Source of the DNA: Candidatus Hydrogenedentota bacterium
Lineage (GTDB): Bacteria > Hydrogenedentota > Hydrogenedentia > Hydrogenedentales > CAITNO01
Assembly: GCA_029554925.1 (NCBI GenBank)
Contig: JAKPUV010000946.1
Coordinates: 1-14,932, forward strand
Direction: 5' to 3'
Length of the DNA stretch: 14,932 nucleotides
Numbering within the stretch: the first letter of the stretch is position 1; each line of letters begins with the position of its first letter. The notes beneath the pieces were generated by a model. The model saw nothing but the letters and a program-made list of their open reading frames with translations. It ran no database searches and had not been told where the DNA came from. Positions 7,375 through 13,702 of this stretch are shown here, piece after piece. Both the position numbers and the translations under genes were made by a program.

Positions 7375-7402
7375 AGTGTATCACGTTTATCACCGCTGTC
7401 CA
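7375..7402 (-). promoter_or_regulatory. Sigma70-type promoter for the zinc-finger/TPR/rlmB operon
   Basis: On the minus strand TGGACA (7402-7397) is followed after 16 nt by TACACT (7380-7375), with TGA directly before it giving an extended -10. The predicted start is about 45-50 nt upstream of the ATG at 7321. The -35 lies inside the right end of the 56-nt direct repeat (7396-7451), so integration of the island may have supplied or altered this promoter. Confidence 0.5.
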
Positions 7403-7626
7403 AAGCAAAACGGTCTCGAAGGTTCGAGCCGCGTAAAATGGGATTGTTCGCCTACTAAGCCGAAGATTTTAACAAGGTCTGTCCATTTGCTGTGGGCCAG
7501 TTGCGGGGTCTGTCCAAGAGGGGGCAGGGGCAAGTCAGAATCCCCCTCGATCCACTCCCAGCCCATCCGCTGCGGCGTTTCACAAAAGGGGCGCTCAACA
7601 AGGCCATATTCCCATTGGATGGTCAT
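7390..7626 (-). pseudogene. hsdR: Truncated HsdR (type I restriction subunit R) 5' remnant
   Basis: ATG at 7626 overlaps the TGA of the AlbA_2 gene (ATGA, 7623-7626), the usual coupling in such operons. The first ~33 residues (VERPFCETPQRMGWEWIEGD and flanks) read like the N-terminus of HsdR, the restriction/translocase subunit of type I systems, normally about 800-1100 residues. After D-L-P near residue 33 the reading frame loses that character, passes into the 56-nt repeat region and stops after 78 residues. The nuclease and helicase domains are absent, so it cannot make a working HsdR. I infer a deletion joining codon ~34 to the repeat-bearing flank. The short frame may still be translated. 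Confidence 0.6.
7396..7451. repeat. 56-nt direct repeat, right-hand island boundary (copy X)
   Basis: This 56-nt segment matches 11550-11605 at 42 of 56 positions with no gaps and in the same orientation, at an offset of 4154 nt. It centres on a palindrome ctcgaaggttcgag (7415-7428). On the minus strand it can read NPILRGSNLRDRF, against SPILRGSKLQDLL in the other copy. The two copies bracket the GmrSD, AlbA_2 and hsdR-remnant genes. It could be a recombination site, a dispersed repeat, or the decayed end of a lost gene. Confidence 0.6.
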
Positions 7627-9521
7627 TCGTTCACCCGTGTCCCATGGCTGGCCGCGCGGTAACATTGCCGGGGATGACTCGGGCGCTCCGGATAGCGCAG
7701 TAACAGGTCTCCGTCCCGGACCATGGGGTTCAGATAGTGCGTCCGCATCGTGTCATAGCTTCGCCTTAGGAGATCGGCAAACTGCTTCACGGACAGCCAG
7801 TCCCTATCGCATAGCATCAGGATGGCTCTTCTCATGTGGTCGGGATCTGTGCGTCGCTTCTCAACCATTGTCATTGCAAGCACTTGCAGCTCCGACAAAC
7901 GCTCTTCAGAAGGGGTGTCATCCTCCTGGGTCTGCCCACTATGCACGGAGCTCGCTGCGTTATGCACGGAGTTCCCCGCATTATGCACAGGGCTCCCATC
8001 CTCCCCGAACATAGCAGTCGTGAATCTGGGGGTGTCGGAGCCCGACAACACATAGTAGGTGCCCCGACCCACCCCCCGGGACTCCAACATGCCCTCCTTT
8101 GTCAGTCTGGTCAACAGCTTGGTAATGTCCGTGGGATGGAGGCTGGTGATTTCCTGCATGCGGTCGTTGGTGACGGTCTCCTCAATTGCCGTCGTGGCGA
8201 GGACCAGCCGTGTGTTTTCCGGGAGCTTTCGGAAGCGGGGTCCGAACCGGCGGTCCAACTCCGCAAGCGTTTCCGTAGGCAGCAGGCTCAGCATCCGCAG
8301 GATCAGCAACGTCTGTTCAGGATCTTTACGTTCCTGGAGCTCCGGCGGCCGCCAGTGCTCCTCCCTCCAGTTGTGGTATATCTTCGGCAGTCCTGATCCG
8401 GCCTGTTCTCCAAGCCCGACCAGTTGGAACATCTTCTGGAGATTCCTGTTCCTGCAATCACTGACTCCGCCGCTGATGGCATCCCGCAGGGGAACGCGCA
8501 AACCGCCCGGGTTGCGGAATCCGAACAGGTCGGGCCGTTTGACAACAAGAACCGAAATCCTCCCGCTAAAGTCGGCGTGGATGAGCGTGTTGGTCAATGC
8601 TTCGCGCAAGGCCTCATGAACGGGTGTGTCATCTATCCGCCGCTCCCGCTCCCGGCGAAAAGGAACTTTCAGGTCCCGGTAGAGCCGCTGGATGACGAGC
8701 CGATAAAAATCAAACAGGTTGCCCGACCAGGTGCCATCCGTGGTGATGCGGTCTATCCAGCGGGCCTCCGCCACGGGCGCAGGCCGCTCCTGGTAGTCCA
8801 CGATGTACTGCGGCGCTGCGTCAAGAATTCCGCGAAGCTTCCCAAACATCAAGAGTCCCGCCAGCGTCAGGCCCTCCTCCCCACTGCCCCGATCCCGGCA
8901 CCAGCCACCGAGGTTACGCAGGAACTCCAGTTTGTCCAGGCTGTTCCAGGGATGATCCGGCTGACGGGCCTGGAACTGGTTGCGATAGGCGGCGAAAGTC
9001 GTGGAATCCAAGTCCTCGAAATCGTAACCCTGCAATATCTGGCTGTCCCGGGACTCCTCGACGCGCTCAGCCAGCATGCGGCGCACTGTCTCGGCATCGC
9101 AGCAGTAATCCCCCTCATAATTCCGCCTGTACGTTCCGTTCATTGGGTTTTGCCCCACATAGACCGGACGCTGCCTGCGGGTGGCGCGCGGGACGTTCAC
9201 ACGGATAACGGCACCCCCCTCAACATGCATGGCGCAGACATCCGCATTGGAGAGGAGATTCTCGCTTATCCGCTGGGGGTTGTTCACCCCGTCCCACAGG
9301 GCTTTCAAAACGGGCTCGGGGCGGGACATGGGATGCAGGCAAAACTGGCCGCGCCGATGCTCCTCCACCCCGAGAAGAATCACCCCGCCGTCCGTGTTTG
9401 CCATGGCGGAATAGGTGGGCCAAAAATCCTTTGGAAGCTCACCGTGGCCGTGCTGCCCCGCCGCCGTCTTGACTTCCAAGTCATGGCCTTCGGAGAGCTT
9501 CTGGATGTCTTCAGGTGTCAT
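7623..9521 (-). CDS. AlbA_2/Schlafen-type ATP-binding protein (restriction-associated)
   Basis: The product has 632 residues counted from ATG at 9521 (MTPEDIQKLSEGHDLEVK). An in-frame GTG at 9563 would add 14 unconvincing residues. Residues about 10-125 form the AlbA_2 (Schlafen-like) domain, with LEVKTA, DFWPTYSAMANTDGGVILLG and PRATRRQRPVY. Residues about 300-382 form a GHKL-like ATP-binding region: HEALREALTNTLIHADF (Asn311, His315), RNPGGL, and GLGEQAGSGLPKI. Residues about 430-492 look like winged helix. A tandem SVHN repeat spans 510-530, and a second helical DNA-binding-like part follows. Such proteins often sit in type I restriction operons beside hsdR, which fits the coupled hsdR start. 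The exact role is not established. Its stop overlaps that start and its GC looks lower than that of metG or rlmB. Confidence 0.85.
   Translation of the reverse strand: MTPEDIQKLSEGHDLEVKTAAGQHGHGELPKDFWPTYSAMANTDGGVILLGVEEHRRGQFCLHPMSRPEPVLKALWDGVNNPQRISENLLSNADVCAMHVEGGAVIRVNVPRATRRQRPVYVGQNPMNGTYRRNYEGDYCCDAETVRRMLAERVEESRDSQILQGYDFEDLDSTTFAAYRNQFQARQPDHPWNSLDKLEFLRNLGGWCRDRGSGEEGLTLAGLLMFGKLRGILDAAPQYIVDYQERPAPVAEARWIDRITTDGTWSGNLFDFYRLVIQRLYRDLKVPFRRERERRIDDTPVHEALREALTNTLIHADFSGRISVLVVKRPDLFGFRNPGGLRVPLRDAISGGVSDCRNRNLQKMFQLVGLGEQAGSGLPKIYHNWREEHWRPPELQERKDPEQTLLILRMLSLLPTETLAELDRRFGPRFRKLPENTRLVLATTAIEETVTNDRMQEITSLHPTDITKLLTRLTKEGMLESRGVGRGTYYVLSGSDTPRFTTAMFGEDGSPVHNAGNSVHNAASSVHSGQTQEDDTPSEERLSELQVLAMTMVEKRRTDPDHMRRAILMLCDRDWLSVKQFADLLRRSYDTMRTHYLNPMVRDGDLLLRYPERPSHPRQCYRAASHGTRVNE
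7940..8002 (-). repeat. Three in-frame 21-nt tandem repeats (SVHN)
   Basis: Three 21-nt units start at 7940, 7961 and 7982, each beginning tatgcac on the plus strand. In the coding frame they give the 7-residue units SPVHNAG, NSVHNAA and SSVHSGQ (residues 510-530 of the AlbA_2 protein). They sit between the winged-helix region and the C-terminal part, so they probably form a flexible linker whose length may vary between strains. Confidence 0.85.
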
Positions 9522-9593
9522 CTCTCCACGTTCCTCCGCCTTGGTTTCCCGGGGCGGCCGCACCCGCCGGGAAGCACCCCCATTCTACCGCAC

Positions 9594-11537
9594 CTATCCG
9601 GACGCTGTCTCTCCAAGCACTTCCCCGATCACGTAGGACTTGAAGCTGTCCACACTGGTGAAACAGCGGAACCCGGCACTGCTGGCCAGGGCGAGCGTTT
9701 CTTGCTCCTCGTTGAGGAGAACCGCCGCTGGCTGGCTCAGTTCCTCCTGCAGCCCACTGGGCCACGCCAGGTCGAACACCGCGCGCTGTTCGCCTGTGGC
9801 GGCGTCCGCGTACTCATAGGACAGGATACCGCACGGCAACCCCTGCTCTCCGATCCAGTCATTGAGGGCGCTGAGGGCGGCCTCTTCATCCTCACTCGTG
9901 ACGATGTCCGCTGGGGGCGCTGGAGACGGGGCGGCCCCGTCAAGCCAGCGTGTGTCGCCGTGGAGCAGGTCCGCCATCCGGCGGTTGGCCTCTCCGGCCA
10001 GCAGCTCCCTGCGCGCGGCGAGGAAATCGCGGTAGTTCTCGATCTTCCACAGGGCCGGGTCCATGGGGATCCACTGGGACGCCAGCGCGCCGGGATGGTT
10101 AGCCTCAATCTTCGGGAAATACGCCTCCGGAAGCTCATCGCTGATGGTGAGGTTTGTCTCCTTGGTGAGAAAGCAGAAGTTGCCGAGGGCGTTCACCTCG
10201 GAACGCTTGAGCCCCTTCTTGTAGAGCTGGGCCTTGGGAAAGATGTGGTGCACCTCCAACCGGCTCATTTTGCCCAGCAGGCTGCTTTTCAGCGGCAGCC
10301 CCGTGCCCCAGTCCCTCGCCTCACCCATGCGGGTAAGCAGGTACAGCACGGGGTAGAAACGCGCGCCGAGGCTCCATCCCGCGAAATGGCCGGCCTCCAC
10401 CCGGAGCCCTCCGTGCCACAGCCGCAGCTGCTCAAGCAGCCGCTCCAGCACGTCGCCGTCCCCCTCCAGCACGGCCAGGTCCTGGTCAATGTACGATTCC
10501 GTCGAGCCGGAAAAGCGGCCCCACATGCCCGCCTGCGCAAACCAGAAGAGCAGCTTGTCGCGTTCCTTGGCGTTCAGCGCCCCGGGGTGGGTGTCGAGGT
10601 ACCGCACCATCACGGGAACGGCGAACCGGCCAAACAGCACGTCGTCATGGTCAAGCCCCAGGCAGCCGCCGATAAAATTCAGGCAGGCGTCAATGGCCTT
10701 CGTTGCGCGCTTCAGGGCGTCCTGGACCTCCTCCGCGCTCTTGTCGTGCAGAAAACTGAACTTCGCCTCCCCCGTGAGAACCGTGTTCACCGAGCGCAGC
10801 AGCCAGTCGAGATTGAACTTGTAGCCGTTGGCGGACCACGTCTTGAGCGCCGCCTTCATGGCATCCCGTGCCTCGGGCCATTCGGCGCAGATTTTCGCCA
10901 GCGCCAGGTCGCCCTTCGAGAGCTTCGTCCCGCCGCTGTTGACACGGTTGAAAATGTCCACCACCACCTCCAGCGACTTGTCCGCCCCCGTCACCTCCTC
11001 CGCGTGCAGCTCAATGTCCACAATCCCCAGCAGCTTGCTTAGGCGTCCCGCGTATTCGCCTACTTTGGAAGCATGGGCGGGATCCTGACTGAGGCGCGCC
11101 ACGAAATCCCCCAGGCCCGCCATCCCCTTCTGAAACAGCTCCGACAGGTCCACCCACAGCGGGTCATCCTGCATCTTCAGCGCCTGATAGAACGCGAACG
11201 CCTCCGTCTCCAGATGGAAGCGCAGCCCCGTGAAGGTCTGCGCGTTGCCGTCGAAGAACTTTGGCGGCTTTCCCCGCACCACCCCGTACAGTGTCGTCAT
11301 GCGCTGCTGGCCGTCGAGCAGCAGCTTGACCACCCCCGCCGCAAGCGGCCCGTCGCCGCGATGCACCGCTGTTTTGGACTCAGTCGCCCACACCAGAAGG
11401 CCGCCCACGGGATGCCGTCGGTAAAGCGAGTCGAACAGCCCCCTCACCTGGTCGCGGTTCCACACATACCCGCGCTGAAATTCAGGCAAGGCCATGTGCC
11501 CGCTGTCTATGTGGTCAAGAATGGTGGATATCTTCAT
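9594..11537 (-). CDS. GmrSD-like type IV restriction enzyme (DUF262 + DUF1524)
   Basis: The product has 647 residues. ATG at 11537 follows AGGGGGAG at 6 nt. The N-terminal DUF262 (GmrS-like, ParB-fold) domain shows LPEFQRGYVW (17-26), LLLDGQQRMTTLYGV (72-86, the nucleotide-binding DGQQR motif) and FNRVNSGGTKLSKGD (196-210). The C-terminal DUF1524 (GmrD-like HNH) domain shows VHHIFPKAQL (429-438) with Asn453 and Asn462. Family members cleave modified phage DNA with nucleotide hydrolysis; GmrSD acts on glucosylated hydroxymethylcytosine. Residues about 545-647 form an extra domain (FDLAWPSGLQEEL, then AVLLNEEQETLALA and SYVIGEV) of unclear fold. It is the first gene of the operon; the AlbA_2 gene begins 72 nt past its stop. 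Key motifs are intact, so it is probably active. The substrate is unknown. Confidence 0.9.
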   Translation of the reverse strand: MKISTILDHIDSGHMALPEFQRGYVWNRDQVRGLFDSLYRRHPVGGLLVWATESKTAVHRGDGPLAAGVVKLLLDGQQRMTTLYGVVRGKPPKFFDGNAQTFTGLRFHLETEAFAFYQALKMQDDPLWVDLSELFQKGMAGLGDFVARLSQDPAHASKVGEYAGRLSKLLGIVDIELHAEEVTGADKSLEVVVDIFNRVNSGGTKLSKGDLALAKICAEWPEARDAMKAALKTWSANGYKFNLDWLLRSVNTVLTGEAKFSFLHDKSAEEVQDALKRATKAIDACLNFIGGCLGLDHDDVLFGRFAVPVMVRYLDTHPGALNAKERDKLLFWFAQAGMWGRFSGSTESYIDQDLAVLEGDGDVLERLLEQLRLWHGGLRVEAGHFAGWSLGARFYPVLYLLTRMGEARDWGTGLPLKSSLLGKMSRLEVHHIFPKAQLYKKGLKRSEVNALGNFCFLTKETNLTISDELPEAYFPKIEANHPGALASQWIPMDPALWKIENYRDFLAARRELLAGEANRRMADLLHGDTRWLDGAAPSPAPPADIVTSEDEEAALSALNDWIGEQGLPCGILSYEYADAATGEQRAVFDLAWPSGLQEELSQPAAVLLNEEQETLALASSAGFRCFTSVDSFKSYVIGEVLGETASG

Positions 11538-11549
11538 GTCAGGCTCCCC

Positions 11550-11605
11550 CTGTCAAAAACAAGAAGGTCTTGAAGTTTCGATCCGCGCAGAATAGGGCTT
11601 TTCAC
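11550..11605. repeat. 56-nt direct repeat, left-hand island boundary (copy Y)
   Basis: Partner of 7396-7451 (42 of 56 identical, same orientation). It lies just upstream of the GmrSD-like gene and contains the predicted -10 of its promoter. The palindrome seen in the other copy is weaker here (cttgaagtttcgat, 11569-11582). Confidence 0.6.
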
Positions 11606-11617
11606 TTCCCAAATCAA
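11589..11617 (-). promoter_or_regulatory. Sigma70-type promoter of the GmrSD/AlbA_2 operon
   Basis: On the minus strand TTGATT (11617-11612) is followed after exactly 17 nt by TATTCT (11594-11589). The predicted start is about 45 nt upstream of the ATG at 11537. No second gene-proximal promoter is evident before the AlbA_2 gene, so both genes and the hsdR remnant are probably one transcript. Confidence 0.5.
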
Positions 11618-11697
11618 GGCCGGCCTTCCCCGAAAACCTTGAGAAAGACCCTGAACTGCTCGAGGAGTTGACTGAAGAGACTGGCAGACCGCACCAT
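11614..11697 (-). pseudogene. Possible IS4-type transposase N-terminal remnant
   Basis: A 27-residue open frame starts with ATG at 11697. Its first 15 residues, MVRSASLFSQLLEQF, resemble the conserved start of many IS4-family transposases (M-R-x-A-S-x-F-S-Q-L-L). The similarity ends there and the frame stops at 11614. No terminal inverted repeats or target duplication were found. It may be the scar of an element that took part in deleting or inserting the neighbouring island. The match is short and could be chance. Confidence 0.3.
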
Positions 11698-11811
11698 GAT
11701 CCCGTTGCATGGGAGTCAAGCCTCTTGTGACCACCGGATTCTCATATACGGCCGGAGGGCTCTTCAAATCCTGTGCCGTCAGAAATGCATTTCGGGCAAG
11801 CGTGACTTTCC
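11698..11811. other. Gap downstream of metG with no recognised content
   Basis: This 114-nt stretch lies between the metG stop and the transposase-like fragment. I see no gene, RNA, terminator hairpin with T-run, or repeat here. Composition is visibly less GC-rich than metG, consistent with it belonging to the island flank. Confidence 0.4.
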
Positions 11812-13563
11812 CTACTTCGCAAGGCCCTTTTCGTGCAGCTCGGCGAGCTCGGCGATGCGGTCCTTGTCGAGCTTCGGGAAAAGCACCTGCGGCGGCGCCA
11901 GCGGATGGCCCGCGGGCAGCCGGGTGATGATCTCCGCCCAGGCGTCCGGCCCGCCGTCGGGGCCGCCCCCGGGCAGGGGCACGCCGAGGGTGCCCGCGAG
12001 GGTCTTCGCGCCGTCGGGGAGGAAGGGGGCCATGAGGCCGCACAGGGCCTTCACCACCTGGCAGCACACGTGGAGGGTCGTGCCCGTGCGGGGGAGGTCG
12101 GTCTTGCGGGTGACCCAGGGCTGGCGGGCGTCGAAATAGACGTTGGCCTTGCGGCCCAGGTCCACCACGCGCTCGATGCCCTGGCGGAACCGGAAGTTCT
12201 CCAGCGACTCCGCGACGCCCTCGGCGTGCTCGCCGATGGCGTCCAGCATGGCGACGTCGTCCGCCTCGAACTCGCCGGCCTCTGGCACCTTTTCGTCGAA
12301 GTTCTTCACCGTCATGGTGAGCGACCGGTGGACGAAGTTGCCCACCACGTCGCACAGCTCGCCGTTGTAGCGGTTCATGAAGTCGTCCCAGTCGAAGTCC
12401 GCGTCCTTGGACTCCGGGGCGACGGCGCACAGGTAGTAGCGCAGGCTGTCGGCGCTGAAATGCCCGAGCGCCCAGTCCACGCTGATCATGTTGCCCTTGG
12501 ACTTCGACCCCTTCTCCGACTGGCCCGTGCGGCGGTTGAAGACGTTCAGGTACTCGTTCGCCACCACCTGGTCCGGCAGGATGTAGTCGCCCTGGCCCAT
12601 GAGCATGGACGGGAAGATGACGGCGTGGAAGGGCACGTTGTCCTTGCCGATGAAGTGGATGAGCCGCGTCTCCGCGTCCTTCCACCAGGGGACCCACGCG
12701 TCCGGGTCGCCGTGGCGGTCGAGGCCCCACTGGCGCGTGTTCGTGACGTAGCCGATGGGCGCGTCGAACCACACGTAGATGCGCTTGCCCGCCGCGTCCG
12801 GGTCGTCCAGCGGGATGGGCACGCCCCAGTCCAGGTCACGGGTGATGCAGCGGGGGCGCAGGTCGCCGACCCAGCCGCCCGCGATGCCGCGCACGTTGGC
12901 CCGCCACTCGGGGTGGGTTTCCAGCCAGGCGGCCAGCTTTTCGGCGAACTGCGGCAGGTCGAGGAACCAGTGCCGCGAGGCGCGCAGCTCCGGCGACGAC
13001 GCGTCGCCGGGGATGTTGGACCGCGGGCTGACCAGGTCGCGGGCGGAGTACTGCGCGCCGCAGGCCTCGCACTCGTCGCCGTTGGCGTCGGCGTAGCCGC
13101 ACTTCGGGCAGGTGCCCTTCACGTAGCGGTCCGGGAGGAACTTGTCGAGCTGGGGCGAGTACCACAGCTCCATCTCCTGCGCGGGGATCGCGCCCGCCGC
13201 GTGGAGCTTGCGGAAGAAGGCCTGCGTGGTGTCGGCGTGCAGGGGCCACGACGTGCGCCCGTAGATGTCGTAGGAGATGCCCAGCCGCGCGAAGGCGTCC
13301 GCGTTCGCCGTGTGGTAGCGGTCGATCACCGCCTGCGGCGGGATGTTCTCCTTCAGCGCCGTGATCGTGATGGCCACGCCGAACTCGTCCGACCCGCCGA
13401 CATACAGCACCCTCTCGCCGCGCATCCGCTTGAAGCGGACATAGATGTCCGCGGGCAGGTAAGCCCCCGCGATGTGGCCGAGGTGGATGTAGCCGTTGGC
13501 GTAGGGCAGCGCGCTCGTCACCAGCGTCCGGGTGAAGCGCTTCGCCGAAGTGTCGGTGCTCAT
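11812..13563 (-). CDS. metG: Methionyl-tRNA synthetase
   Basis: The product has 583 residues from ATG at 13563. An in-frame ATG at 13605 overlaps the predicted -10 and adds no conserved sequence. It charges tRNA-Met with methionine in the cytoplasm. LVTSALPYANGYIHLGHIAG (14-33) carries the class I HIGH motif as HLGH (27-30). A zinc knuckle uses C152, C155, C165 and C168. The catalytic core includes VWFDAPIGYV (264-273) and FIGKDNVPFH (304-313). The KMSKS loop reads KGSKS (351-355, KGSKSKGN), with Gly where Met or Ile is usual. The alpha-helical anticodon-binding domain covers about 390-530. The EMAP/Trbp111-like C-terminal tRNA-binding domain of longer MetRS forms is absent. No other metG is visible, so it is probably essential. 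Confidence 0.95.
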   Translation of the reverse strand: MSTDTSAKRFTRTLVTSALPYANGYIHLGHIAGAYLPADIYVRFKRMRGERVLYVGGSDEFGVAITITALKENIPPQAVIDRYHTANADAFARLGISYDIYGRTSWPLHADTTQAFFRKLHAAGAIPAQEMELWYSPQLDKFLPDRYVKGTCPKCGYADANGDECEACGAQYSARDLVSPRSNIPGDASSPELRASRHWFLDLPQFAEKLAAWLETHPEWRANVRGIAGGWVGDLRPRCITRDLDWGVPIPLDDPDAAGKRIYVWFDAPIGYVTNTRQWGLDRHGDPDAWVPWWKDAETRLIHFIGKDNVPFHAVIFPSMLMGQGDYILPDQVVANEYLNVFNRRTGQSEKGSKSKGNMISVDWALGHFSADSLRYYLCAVAPESKDADFDWDDFMNRYNGELCDVVGNFVHRSLTMTVKNFDEKVPEAGEFEADDVAMLDAIGEHAEGVAESLENFRFRQGIERVVDLGRKANVYFDARQPWVTRKTDLPRTGTTLHVCCQVVKALCGLMAPFLPDGAKTLAGTLGVPLPGGGPDGGPDAWAEIITRLPAGHPLAPPQVLFPKLDKDRIAELAELHEKGLAK

Positions 13564-13603
13564 GGGAAAACAAGGCTCCAAGGGTGGTCGTTGCCGATGC
13601 CCC

Positions 13604-13631
13604 ATTGTACTGGATGCGGCCCCCGCCGTTC
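13604..13631 (-). promoter_or_regulatory. Possible metG promoter
   Basis: On the minus strand the -10-like TACAAT (13609-13604) lies about 40 nt upstream of the metG ATG. At about 17 nt spacing only a poor -35 (TGAACG) is present, inside the hairpin region. The -10 is good and the -35 weak. Confidence 0.3.
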
Positions 13632-13643
13632 ACGGGCGGGGGC
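13619..13643. other. 9-bp GC-rich hairpin in the divergent metG/acyl-CoA synthetase region
   Basis: The perfect inverted repeat gcccccgcc (13619-13627) and ggcgggggc (13635-13643) has a 7-nt loop. On the plus strand it is followed by ttgcttt. It could act as a terminator-like insulator between the divergent genes or as a regulator site. Because it abuts the -35 of the plus-strand promoter and the metG upstream region, a role in regulation is possible but unproven. Confidence 0.45.
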
Positions 13644-13672
13644 TTGCTTTGCCCCGCGGGAACGGATATAGT
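13644..13672 (+). promoter_or_regulatory. Sigma70-type promoter of the acyl-CoA synthetase gene
   Basis: TTGCTT (13644-13649), a 17-nt spacer and TATAGT (13667-13672) place transcription start near 13679, about 24 nt before the ATG at 13703. This is the best-matching promoter in the window. Confidence 0.6.
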
Positions 13673-13702
13673 GCCCCATCATCCGTGCGAGGAGCCCCGC
13701 GC

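Noticed and set aside
8424..11042. Plus-strand open frame of 872 codons across the defence island
   Set aside because: It is antisense to the AlbA_2 and GmrSD genes, which have clear motifs on the minus strand. It spans two separate genes and has no domain signal.
11833..13671. Plus-strand open frame of 612 codons opposite metG
   Set aside because: Its translation is low-complexity and Val/Arg/Gly-rich, mirroring a conserved synthetase on the other strand.
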